64,000 nt of DNA, taken from positions 62,001 to 126,000 of the forward strand of contig NZ_JARZHG010000016.1 of the NCBI RefSeq assembly GCF_029946505.1. The letters run 5' to 3'. The notes below the pieces were generated by a model, which made no database searches, had not been told where the DNA came from, and saw only the letters and a program-made list of their open reading frames with translations. The translations under genes and the position numbers were made by a program. Position 1 is the first letter of the stretch, and every line of letters starts with the position of its first letter. Positions 33,879 to 42,867 of this stretch are shown in pieces. The DNA comes from Polyangium sp. y55x31 (GTDB taxonomy: Bacteria; Myxococcota_A; Polyangia; Polyangiales; Polyangiaceae).

Positions 33879-36800
33879 TCAGCTCACCACCGCTCCCGCG
33901 GGGCCGGCCTCGATCGGCAACGAGAATGAAAATGTGGTGGTCTCCCCGGGGACGCTGCGGGCTTCGATCCGCCCTCCATGCGCCTCCACGAGACCCCGCA
34001 CGATGTAGAGCCCCAGCCCGAGCCCCTTGATCGCGCTGCCTTTCGCGCCCCCTCGCTGAAATCGCTCGAACAGGGTCCGCATGTCCTCGGCGGTGATGCC
34101 CGGCCCCTGATTTCGCACCTTCACCACCACCTCGTCGCCGCGCCGCTCCGAGAGGATCTCGATCGGCGTCCCGGGCTCGCCGTATTTGATCGCATTGGAG
34201 AGCAGGTTCTCCGCGACCTGCTCGATCCGTTGGGGGTCCACGAAGAGCGTCGGGAGCTCGCCGTGGATCGAGAGCATCACGCGCTCACGGCTGCCGCTCG
34301 CCTCGATGACCCGCGCGAGCAGCGCCGGGACATCGGTCGGCGCGCGCAAGAGCTCCAGCCTGTGCGCCTCCATCCGCGACAAATCGAGCAGGTCGCCGAT
34401 CATGCGACTGAGCCGCGCTGCGCTCCCGACGATACGCTCGCCGCGGGTGCGCGCCGCGGCGTCGGCGCCGGAGCGCGCGAGGCCCCCGGCGAGCATCAGG
34501 ATGGTCGTGACCGGCTGGCGCAGGTCGTGCGCCACCACGCTCGTCCATTCCTGGCGCAATCGTTCGAGCTCCTTGAGCGGCGTGATGTCCTCGTAGGTCA
34601 CCACGGCCCCGAGGAGCTGGCCTCCCTCGCTGCGAATGGGTGACGCATTGGTCAATACCGGCACGTCCAGTTCGTGGGGCGCCCGGATGAGCAGCTCCCG
34701 CCCGGTGACCACCTCGCCGCGCAAGGCTCGATCGAGCGAGAGATCACCCTCGGCGAGCGGCGAGCCGTCCGGCTGGTGGAGCCGCTGCTGCAAGAGATGG
34801 CGCACGTCCGTCGGCATGGACGCGCCCATGAGCTCCTCGGCCTTCTGGTTCATGAGATACGCCGGCTCCGCGCCGACCTTGCAGAGGACGATTCCGATGG
34901 GCGAGTGATCGATCACGGTCCGGAGCCAGCGCTGCTCCATGGAAAGGGCTTGGACGAGCCGCTCGCGCTCCGCTTCGAGCCGGCGTCGCTCGGTCACGTC
35001 CTCGTTGACCACGACGGCGCCGAGGATCCGCCCCTCGTCGTCGCGCACCGGCGCCGCCGAGTGCAAGATGATCTTGCGCGTGCCGTCGAGCGTCTCGATC
35101 TCGATGAGCTCGTTCAGCGAGGTCTCGCCCTTCCGGACGGCGCGCGCGGCGCCCCACTCCTCGGGCGTGATGGGTTTTCCCGTGTCGACCCACCATCCCT
35201 TGAAAATGTCGTACTGCTCGATGCCGACGTACCGGGCGCCGGCCCATACACGTTGTCCGGCGGGGTTGCCGAGGAGGATGGTCCCGTGCTCGTCGATGAC
35301 CCATACCCCGACCGGGAGGGTCTCGAGCACCTGCCGCAGGAGCCGCTCGCTCTTCTGGAGCGCCATCTCCGCGCGGCGCTGCTCGGTCACGTCGTCGTTG
35401 ATGGCGAACGCCCCGAGGATGCGCCCCTCCGGATCACGCACCGGCGCCGCCGAGTTCACCAGGATCCTGCGCGTGCCGTCGAAGGCCTGGATCTCGATGA
35501 GCTCGTTCAGCGAGGTTTCGCCGTTACGCACCGCACGGGCGATTGCCCATTCTTCGGCCGCGATTTCCTTCCCCGTGTCGACCCACCACGCCTTGTATTC
35601 ACCGAACTGCTCCGGCCCGATGAATCGGACCCCGCCCCAGATGCGCAGTCCGGCGGGGTTGACCAGGACGAGCTTGCCGTGCTCGTCGGCGACCCATACC
35701 CCGACCGGCAAGGTCTCGAGGACCTGCCGGAAGAGGGCCTCGCTCTTCTGGAGCGCCATTTCCGCGCGGCGCTGGTCGGTCACGTCCCGGACCGTGCCGC
35801 ACATGCGGAGCGGGCGACCCGCCTCGTCGCGGATCACGTCGCACTCCTCGTGCACGATCCGCGGTTGGCCGTCGGCGGCGATGATGCGGTGATCGATGGC
35901 ATACCGGCTGGTCCCGCGGAGGGCGCATCGGACCGCCTCGTCCACGTTCGCGCGATCGTCCGGGTGCACGAGGGCGAGAAAAGCCTCGTAGGTCATCGGG
36001 CCGGCCGCGGGGGTCAGGCCGAAGAGGCGATAACATTCGTCCGACCAGAAGAGCTCGTTCGTCTCGAGCTCCCATTCCCAGCTCCCGATCTGGGCGATCC
36101 GCTGCGCGCGTGCGAGGCGCTCCTGGCTCCGGCGCAGCGCGTCCTCGGCTCGCTTGCGCGTGCTGACGTCACGGATGATGGCCACGTGCCTGCCCGGCAC
36201 GAAATGGGCCTGCGCCGTGAACTCAGCGGCGAACGTGCTGCCGTCGACGCGCCGGAATGGCCCCTCGGCCCTCTTTCGCCCGGACGCGAGGAACGCGCCC
36301 CACGTCTCCCGGAGCTTGGCCCCGATCTCGGGCGGCCGGAGATCGAAGACGGTCCGCTGCAAGAGCTCGTCTCGCGTGGCGCAGAAGAGCTCGCAGGCGC
36401 GCGGGTTGACGTCGACCAGGTGACCTTCGTCGTCCGCGACGAGGAAGCCGTCGAACGCATTCTGGAACAGGCCGCGATATTTTTGGTTTTTCCGCTCGAC
36501 CTCGGCGCTCGCCGGACGCGCGGAGGCGAGCGAAACCGCGAGGAAGGCGGCGAGCGCGGACAGCATCGGCAGCGTGCGATCCCGGCCGTGTTCGGCCTGC
36601 CGCAGGAAACAAACCAGCACCCCGAGCTCGCGCGCCTCGGCCACGAGGGGCACCGCCAGGGCTCTCGGGCCGCAGCCGAGTTCGGCGGCCGCGGTGACGT
36701 CGAAGGGGCGGTCCAGGGCTTCGCCGTCGATCGCCATGGCGCTCCGCGTACGAGCCACCTGGGCTGCCAGGGCGGCGGATTCGAGCGGGAGCGAGCCGAC

Positions 36801-37028
36801 GCGGGCGAGCAGCGCCTCGGGCGCGCCGTGATGCGCGGACACGACGAGGGTAAACCCGTCCTCGCTCGGGACGTAGAAAAGCGTCACATCCGCGCCGAGC
36901 GCCGAGGCCACGAGCTCGGTGGCGAGCTGGTGCGCGTCCTTTGGCTCGAGCCCAGGTCCGAGGAGGCGAGCCGCGAGGGCGCCATACGGAGCTTGGTGGA
37001 AAGAGATGCCTTTGTCGGCCCCCGCCAT
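33879..37028 (-). CDS. Multi-PAS sensor histidine kinase 1 (GAF-PAS5)
   Basis: 1049 residues from the ATG at 37028. Approximate order: GAF (20-185), five PAS (200-310, 320-440, 445-565, 575-695, 705-825), HisKA (830-895), HATPase (935-1040). The phosphoacceptor is in WTSVVAHDLRQPVTTI; the N box is ENLLSNAIKYGEPG, and the G box is GLGLGLYIVRGLVEAHGG. PAS domains 3 and 4 are near-duplicates (LETLPVGVWVADEHGKLV and LETLPVGVWVIDEHGTIL; both have LNELIEI and SAAPVRD). No transmembrane segment, so probably cytosolic. No response-regulator gene is adjacent, making it an orphan kinase. First in a run of three kinases. Confidence 0.85.
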   Translation of the reverse strand: MAGADKGISFHQAPYGALAARLLGPGLEPKDAHQLATELVASALGADVTLFYVPSEDGFTLVVSAHHGAPEALLARVGSLPLESAALAAQVARTRSAMAIDGEALDRPFDVTAAAELGCGPRALAVPLVAEARELGVLVCFLRQAEHGRDRTLPMLSALAAFLAVSLASARPASAEVERKNQKYRGLFQNAFDGFLVADDEGHLVDVNPRACELFCATRDELLQRTVFDLRPPEIGAKLRETWGAFLASGRKRAEGPFRRVDGSTFAAEFTAQAHFVPGRHVAIIRDVSTRKRAEDALRRSQERLARAQRIAQIGSWEWELETNELFWSDECYRLFGLTPAAGPMTYEAFLALVHPDDRANVDEAVRCALRGTSRYAIDHRIIAADGQPRIVHEECDVIRDEAGRPLRMCGTVRDVTDQRRAEMALQKSEALFRQVLETLPVGVWVADEHGKLVLVNPAGLRIWGGVRFIGPEQFGEYKAWWVDTGKEIAAEEWAIARAVRNGETSLNELIEIQAFDGTRRILVNSAAPVRDPEGRILGAFAINDDVTEQRRAEMALQKSERLLRQVLETLPVGVWVIDEHGTILLGNPAGQRVWAGARYVGIEQYDIFKGWWVDTGKPITPEEWGAARAVRKGETSLNELIEIETLDGTRKIILHSAAPVRDDEGRILGAVVVNEDVTERRRLEAERERLVQALSMEQRWLRTVIDHSPIGIVLCKVGAEPAYLMNQKAEELMGASMPTDVRHLLQQRLHQPDGSPLAEGDLSLDRALRGEVVTGRELLIRAPHELDVPVLTNASPIRSEGGQLLGAVVTYEDITPLKELERLRQEWTSVVAHDLRQPVTTILMLAGGLARSGADAAARTRGERIVGSAARLSRMIGDLLDLSRMEAHRLELLRAPTDVPALLARVIEASGSRERVMLSIHGELPTLFVDPQRIEQVAENLLSNAIKYGEPGTPIEILSERRGDEVVVKVRNQGPGITAEDMRTLFERFQRGGAKGSAIKGLGLGLYIVRGLVEAHGGRIEARSVPGETTTFSFSLPIEAGPAGAVVS

Positions 37029-37246
37029 GGTTCCTGCCGGATCCCCACGCGGAAGAGTGCGTGGGCAACCTTCGCAGTACAACACGATCGAGGCTCTGTG
37101 TCACGCCTACAATGTTTGTCGAACGTCAGAATCCGCCGGGCGCTCTCGGCGGCCGATGAGGTCTCCTGCTCGTACCGCCCCACGGACGCGGACGATCTCG
37201 GCGCGAGCGACGCTGGGGAGGGAAAACGATGATAGGGCGAATTCTG

Positions 37247-37264
37247 GGGGCATGATCATGCCCC
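37247..37264. other. 18-bp perfect palindrome spanning the stop codon of kinase 2
   Basis: GGGGCATGATCATGCCCC has no loop, so it is a poor terminator. It includes the stop codon of the kinase 37256-39361 and might be a protein-binding site for the 227-bp region before kinase 1. Position-based guess only. Confidence 0.3.
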
Positions 37265-39361
37265 GGCCGGCGTGCGCGCGCGCGGCAACGTGACCGTGAA
37301 CGTCGCGCCTTCCCCGGGCGCGCTCTCCACGGCGATCGTACCGCCGAGCGCCTCGACGATCCGGCGCGCGATCCACAAGCCGAGGCCGAAGCCGCCGAAA
37401 TGGCGCACCGACACGGCCCGCTCGAATCGGTCGAAGATCCGCTTCTGATCCTCGGCCGGAATGCCGATGCCTCGATCGGTGACCGAAACACGCGCGGAGG
37501 CGCCCTCGTCGCGGACGCGCACGTCGATCGGCGCCCTCGCGCCGTATTTGATGGCATTCGACAGGAGGTTCATGAGGACCTGCTCGACCCGCGAGCGATC
37601 CCAGCGCCCCACGACGGCCGCGTCGCTGTCGAGCCTGAGCTCGCAGCCGGCGCGCGCGGCCGTGTCCTGCATTCGCTGAACGACGTCTTCGGCCACGGCG
37701 GACAGATCGACGTCCTCGTCGAGACGCAGCTCCAACCGGCCCTGGGTGATGCGCGAGACGTCGAGCAGCTCGTCGACGAGCGTGTTGAGCCGCCTCGTCT
37801 GGCGCAACGCCACGTCGAGGGCGGGCGCGATCTTCGCGGCGAGGTCCGGGTCCGTCTGGAGGCTCCGGCAGAGCGCCTGGAGCTTGAGCGAGAGCGCGGT
37901 GAGGGGTGTCTTCAGCTCGTGCGAAGCAATGGCGAGGAACTCGTCGCGGGCGCGGATCGACTCCTCGGCCTCGCGATAAAGCGCTGCGCGTTCCTCCTCG
38001 ATCTGTTTGCGCCGCGTGATGTCCCGATAAATGGCGAGGAGCGCGCATTTTCCGCCTCGGGGCACGCGGGCCAGCATGATCTCCACTTCGACCGTGGTGC
38101 CATCCGCGCGCGCGACCCAGCCATCGACCGGGCCCAGGTTGCCGTGCTCCAGCGCGCGCAGGACCCCTCGATGCGCGATGCCCTCGCGCTCCGAGAGGAC
38201 GAAATCGAAGACAGGTTTGCCGAGGAGCTCCGCGGCGCGGGTCACGCCGAACAGGCGCGCCGCCGCCGCATTCGCGTACTCGATGCGAAGCACCCCGTCC
38301 GCGTCGAACCTTTCGAGGAGGGTCGCGTCCGGAGAGACCTCGACGAGGATGCGATAACGCTCCTCGGACTCGCTGAGGGCCGCCGTCCTTTCGGCGACGC
38401 GGAGATCGAGCTCGTCGCGGGAATGGGCGAGGGCCATCTCGGCCCGGGTGCGCTCGGCGATCACGGCCGCGAGCACGAGCGTCGTCAGCGCCATGTCGCC
38501 GACATAGGCTTGCACGAGGAGGAGCGAGACGTTGCGGGTCCCGTGAAGGAAAGGGGTCGTGCCCTGCGCCGCCCCCCAGGTCACCAATGCCGAGACGTTG
38601 AAGACGGCCAGGGCGGCGCCGAGCGGGCCGAGACGCACGCCGGCCCAGACGAGGAAGGGCGTGATGAAATGCCCGAGCGGATAATTCGGGCCGTGCGCCG
38701 GGAGCATTCCCGATATCAGGAGCACCTGGAAGCCGAAGAGGGCGAGCTGGTGGAGCGCGAGCTCGCCGCCGCGGCCGTGCACGCGCCACCATCGAGGCTG
38801 GCTGCACGCGAGCAGGAGCGGCGTGATCACCAGAATGCCCACGGCGTCGCCGAGCCACCACGTGACCCAGGTCTCGGCGTAATGGGCGGGCGTGATCAGG
38901 GAGCCGGCGAGCAAGCTCGTCGTGCCGATCGTGGCGCTCGTGGTGGAGCTGCCGAGCCCGCTCAGCGCCGTGAAACGGGCGACGTCGAGGACCCGGGCGA
39001 GCGGCGCCTCGGCGTCGCGGTCCCACGGCGGAAACACGCGCGCTGCGACGAGCGCTTCGATCGTGGCGCCCACGCCGATCATGGCCCCGACGAGCGTCGT
39101 CACGGCGGCCCCAGCGAGGCTCGTCGTGTCGAAGAAGGCGTAGGTGTTCACGAGGAACGAGCCCAGCCAGACGCCCGGCCAGAGCCGACGCCCCCCGAGG
39201 AGAATGCCCGCGAGCGCGATGCCCGAAGCGGGAAAACAAGCCGTCACGTTCCCCGGGGGAATGGCGAGGAGCTGACCGACCGCGGCGCCGGCCGCGTAAA
39301 CGACGGCCAGCAAGAGGACCGCGATGGGTCGTGACTGGCTCCCCGCCCGTGGCCGTTGCAT
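37256..39361 (-). CDS. MASE1-PAS sensor histidine kinase 2
   Basis: 701 residues from the ATG at 39361. Residues 1-290 are a MASE1 integral-membrane sensor (IAVLLLAVVYAAGAAVGQLL, ACFPASGIALAGILLGG, WPGVWLGSFLVNT). A short coiled coil and one PAS domain (about 310-430; YRILVEVSPDATLLERFDADG) follow. HisKA (about 450-520) is FLAIASHELKTPLTAL. HATPase has NLLSNAIKYGAR, GIGIPAEDQKRIFDRF and GFGLGLWIARRIVEALGG. The start is about 155 bp from the divergent kinase 3, sharing a promoter region. Likely senses a membrane or intracellular cue; the ligand of MASE1 here is unknown. Confidence 0.85.
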   Translation of the reverse strand: MQRPRAGSQSRPIAVLLLAVVYAAGAAVGQLLAIPPGNVTACFPASGIALAGILLGGRRLWPGVWLGSFLVNTYAFFDTTSLAGAAVTTLVGAMIGVGATIEALVAARVFPPWDRDAEAPLARVLDVARFTALSGLGSSTTSATIGTTSLLAGSLITPAHYAETWVTWWLGDAVGILVITPLLLACSQPRWWRVHGRGGELALHQLALFGFQVLLISGMLPAHGPNYPLGHFITPFLVWAGVRLGPLGAALAVFNVSALVTWGAAQGTTPFLHGTRNVSLLLVQAYVGDMALTTLVLAAVIAERTRAEMALAHSRDELDLRVAERTAALSESEERYRILVEVSPDATLLERFDADGVLRIEYANAAAARLFGVTRAAELLGKPVFDFVLSEREGIAHRGVLRALEHGNLGPVDGWVARADGTTVEVEIMLARVPRGGKCALLAIYRDITRRKQIEEERAALYREAEESIRARDEFLAIASHELKTPLTALSLKLQALCRSLQTDPDLAAKIAPALDVALRQTRRLNTLVDELLDVSRITQGRLELRLDEDVDLSAVAEDVVQRMQDTAARAGCELRLDSDAAVVGRWDRSRVEQVLMNLLSNAIKYGARAPIDVRVRDEGASARVSVTDRGIGIPAEDQKRIFDRFERAVSVRHFGGFGLGLWIARRIVEALGGTIAVESAPGEGATFTVTLPRARTPAGA

Positions 39362-39516
39362 CGATCCCCCCGGACACACACGCGCCGGGCCCCGCACCAA
39401 CCACGCACGAAATGTGCCCTCGGCGCGCGCTTGGCCGATGCCGCGGAAGGGGACGAGTGGCCCGCGACCCTGGAAGGCCCTATATACCCCCCTACGTCGG
39501 AGGACGAGCCCGTCGC

Positions 39517-42369
39517 ATGAGTCTGGCCGTGAAGCGAGAGCCCGAGGCATCGGCATCCAGTCCGGACCGCGCGAGGCCATTCGGGCTCGGCTCCTCGAAG
39601 CCTGCACAGGGAGGCGAACGGCCGGGAGGGCGCGTGGCGCTCGCCGTCGGGGAGTCCGTGGCCGCGCTCGCGGCGGGGGCATGCACGGCCGGGTACGTGA
39701 TCGATACGCTCTTCTCGCAGATCGAGCTTCACCTCGATGCGCGAATCGCCTTGTTGTACCGCCCCGGGGAGGGGCGCTCGCTTCGGCTCATGGAGCACCG
39801 TGGTGGTCCGAGCGACGTCCTTTCCAGGCTCTCGGTGCTCGATCCTGCGCATGGCGTGGCCCTCGCGTTCGAAGCGGTCGCCACGCGGAGCCCTCGCTGC
39901 GTCGAGGCCACGGCGCCGGAGGCCGACACGTTCGTCGATGCGCGGACGATCGTCTCGTATTGCGATGTGGCTTCCGTGATCTCGGCGCCCCTCTTCGCCG
40001 CAGGGCAGCTCCTCGGCGTGATCACGTGCGGCATCGGGCGCGCGCTCGTGGACAACGACGAAGTGCAAGCCATTCTCGCGGCGCTCGCTTCCGTCTTTGC
40101 GTGGGCCCTCGACGGGGCCCGCTCGCAGGAGCGATTGCTCGAGCACATCGACGATCTCGGGCGCGCTCAGGAGGTGCTCCGCAACGCGGAAGAGCGCTTG
40201 AACCGGACGATCGACGACGCGCCCATCGGCATGGCCTTGGTGGGCCTCGACGGCCGCTTTTTGCGCGTCAATCGCGTGCTCTGCGACATCGTCGGCTACG
40301 GGCGCGAGGAGCTCGAGCGCCTGCGTTTCCAGGACATCACGCACCCCGAGGATCTCGAGCTCGATCTCGAACAAGTCGGGCGGCTGCTGCGGGGCGAGGT
40401 CGAGCGGTATCAGCTCTCCAAGCGATACATTCGCAAGACGGGCGAGATCGTCGACGTCATGCTGAGCGCCTCGATGGTCCGCGACGCCCGCGGCATCCCG
40501 CTCCATTACATCTCGCAGATCGAAGACATCACCGAGAAGCGGCGGATCGAGGATCGGCTCCGGCAGAGCGAGCGCAAATACCACGCGATTTTCCACAACG
40601 CCCGCGAGGCGATCATCCTGCTCGACGAGGCCATGCGGTTCGTCGACGCGAACCCGGCCGCGTGCGCGCTTTTCCACGAGACACGCGAGGCGCTCGTGGG
40701 GCGGCGGATGACGTCTCTCGTCACGCCCACCACGGCGGCGATGCTCGAAGCGCCCTGGAAGCGCCTCGCCGTGCAGGGCGAGCTCGACCTCGAGATCACG
40801 CTGCACTTGCACGATGGCAGCACGACCCCAGTCGAGATGGGCGCGCGGGCGCATTTCGTCCCGGGGATCCACCTGGTCACGCTGCGCGACGTCGCGCGCC
40901 GCAAGCGCACCGAGGCAGCGCTGCGCCTCAGCGAGGCGCGATTCCGGTTCCTCGCCGAGAACGCGTCGGACGTCGTATATCAGGTCTCCTTCAAGCCGAT
41001 CCGCCGATTCGAGTACGTGAGCCCCTCCGTATTCGCGCTGACCGGTTATCCCGTCGAGCAATGGTACGCCGATCCCGATCTCGGCGCGAAGATCGCGCAC
41101 GAGGAAGATCGAGAGATCTACAGGCGGTTCCGGGAAGATCTGAACGCGGAGTCGCTGCTCACGAGGTTTTACCGGAAAAATGGCGACCTCGCGTGGGTGG
41201 AGATCAAGGGCACGACGATCCGGGACGAGCTCGGCGTTCCGGTCGGGCTCATCGCGGTGGCGCGGGACATCACCGAGCGAAAACGAGCCGAGCAGGAGCG
41301 CGAGCGGCTCCTCGAGCAGATGGAAGCGGATCGGAGCCGGTTGAGCAGCGTGATCGAGCACTCGCCCGTGGGGATCGTGCTGGCCGTCGGGCCAACGGGA
41401 GAGCGCACCGTGGCAAACCGCAGGGCCGCGGAGATCCTGGGCCGACCGCCCCATCCGGACGAGGTGTCGTCCTCGTATCTCGCGCCGCTCTGCGAACCGT
41501 CGGGAAGACCCCTCGCCCCGGAGGAGCACGCCATGGCGCGCGCACTGCACGGCGAGGAGACACGCGGCCGCGAGCTCGTCGTGTGCCGCCCGTACGAGCA
41601 GGGGCTGCCAGTGCTGGAGAGCGCGGGCCCCATTCGCGACGCACACGGCCACGTGCTCGGCGCCATTGCGACGTACGAGGACATCACGCGTCTCAAGCGG
41701 CTGGAGCAGATGCGCGACGAGTGGAGTTCCATCGTGGCGCACGAACTACGCCAGCCCCTCACCGCCATCGCCAGCCACGCCGCGCTCCTCGCCCGCACCG
41801 ACGAGCCCACCCAAAAAAGGCGCGCAGAGAACATCTCCCAGAGCGCCGCGCGTCTCAACCGGCTGATCGGCGATCTGCTCGACACCACCCGCATCGACGC
41901 AAAACAACTCGAACTCGCCCTCGAGCCAACGGATCTGCCTTCCCTCGTGCGTGGCGCCATCGATCGCGCATCCCTCGGAAGCCGTGGCGTCGTCGAGGTC
42001 ATGGGGGACGTCCCACGCGTCCTCGCAGATCCCACGCGAATCGAGCAGGTGCTCGGGAACCTGCTCTCGAACGCGGTAAAATACGGCGCGCCCGGGACAC
42101 CAATCCGCGTCGGTGTCGAGAGCACGGCGGAGGGAATCCGAGTGTCGGTGCACAACCAGGGGCCGCGTATCCCCGCAGAGGACATCCCGCGCCTGTTTCA
42201 ACGATTTCGGCGGCTACACAAGGGTCCCGTCCTCGGGGTGGGCCTCGGTCTCTATGTTTGTCGGGGCATCGTCGAAGCACACGGCGGCCGAATCTGGGTC
42301 GAGAGCAACGATGAGGGGACGACATTCCGGTTCACAGTGCCGAGCACGGAGAGCAGCGCCATGAGTTGA
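39517..42369 (+). CDS. Multi-PAS sensor histidine kinase 3 (GAF-PAS4)
   Basis: 950 residues from the ATG at 39517, with GGAGGACGAG 8 bp upstream. GAF (about 55-215), PAS (230-350; DDAPIGMALVGLDGRFLRV), PAS (355-465), PAS (475-595; ASDVVYQVSFKPIRRFEYV), PAS (605-725), HisKA (730-795; WSSIVAHELRQPLTAI), HATPase (835-945; GNLLSNAVKYGAPG, GVGLGLYVCRGIVEAHGG). Its C-terminal PAS/HisKA/HATPase part closely parallels kinase 1, so they are probably paralogues. Cytosolic. TATATA lies 40 bp upstream. No adjacent response regulator. Confidence 0.85.
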   Translation: MSLAVKREPEASASSPDRARPFGLGSSKPAQGGERPGGRVALAVGESVAALAAGACTAGYVIDTLFSQIELHLDARIALLYRPGEGRSLRLMEHRGGPSDVLSRLSVLDPAHGVALAFEAVATRSPRCVEATAPEADTFVDARTIVSYCDVASVISAPLFAAGQLLGVITCGIGRALVDNDEVQAILAALASVFAWALDGARSQERLLEHIDDLGRAQEVLRNAEERLNRTIDDAPIGMALVGLDGRFLRVNRVLCDIVGYGREELERLRFQDITHPEDLELDLEQVGRLLRGEVERYQLSKRYIRKTGEIVDVMLSASMVRDARGIPLHYISQIEDITEKRRIEDRLRQSERKYHAIFHNAREAIILLDEAMRFVDANPAACALFHETREALVGRRMTSLVTPTTAAMLEAPWKRLAVQGELDLEITLHLHDGSTTPVEMGARAHFVPGIHLVTLRDVARRKRTEAALRLSEARFRFLAENASDVVYQVSFKPIRRFEYVSPSVFALTGYPVEQWYADPDLGAKIAHEEDREIYRRFREDLNAESLLTRFYRKNGDLAWVEIKGTTIRDELGVPVGLIAVARDITERKRAEQERERLLEQMEADRSRLSSVIEHSPVGIVLAVGPTGERTVANRRAAEILGRPPHPDEVSSSYLAPLCEPSGRPLAPEEHAMARALHGEETRGRELVVCRPYEQGLPVLESAGPIRDAHGHVLGAIATYEDITRLKRLEQMRDEWSSIVAHELRQPLTAIASHAALLARTDEPTQKRRAENISQSAARLNRLIGDLLDTTRIDAKQLELALEPTDLPSLVRGAIDRASLGSRGVVEVMGDVPRVLADPTRIEQVLGNLLSNAVKYGAPGTPIRVGVESTAEGIRVSVHNQGPRIPAEDIPRLFQRFRRLHKGPVLGVGLGLYVCRGIVEAHGGRIWVESNDEGTTFRFTVPSTESSAMS

Positions 42370-42397
42370 GCATTGGTCTCATCTGGAAGGCGATTCG

Positions 42398-42694
42398 CTG
42401 GGGCGTTGCCCCAGGCCCCAGCAGGGGCTGTCCGCCCCTGCACCCGGACCAGCGCAAGCGCTGGACTCGGGGTCGATGAACTGCGCGATGCGCAGTTCAT
42501 CGAACGAGCCGGTTCAAGACCGGCGACGACCCTGCCAGCCAAGACCACTTCACCTGGCAACGCCGTCTTTGGTCTTGCCACCGGCCTGTGGGAAGAACTG
42601 CGCATCGCGCAGTTCTTCCCCAAAAGGTCCAGCGCTTGCGCTGGTTCGGGTCGAGGGGCGAATAGCCCCCGCGGGGCCCGGGGCAGCGCCCCGG
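42398..42694. repeat. Mirror-ordered array of eight hairpins
   Basis: Four palindromes A 42398-42414, B 42421-42441, C 42449-42464 and D 42475-42501 are followed, after 90 bp, by D' 42592-42618, C' 42629-42644, B' 42655-42669 and A' 42678-42694. C is CCAGCGCAAGCGCTGG and C' is CCAGCGCTTGCGCTGG; A is CTGGGGCGTTGCCCCAG and A' is CCGGGGCAGCGCCCCGG. D and D' share the 9-bp stems around CTGCGC/GCGCAG. Spacing D-C and C'-D' is equal. Located between kinase 3 and nhaA; it could act as a terminator, but its order suggests an inserted element. Confidence 0.85.
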
Positions 42695-42867
42695 CGCGGC
42701 GGCTTGCGCCAAGCGGAGCGTCCGAATTCGGCGCGAGCCCCCTCGACGGGAACCAAGAGACGTGCGATCTTGTCCGCGCGTTTGCAAGGGTGCAGCGAAG
42801 GGCGCTGCAGGATCGAGGATGGTCGGGCCGCCATCCCAGCCGGTGAATTTGCCGGCGAGGGATGTGC

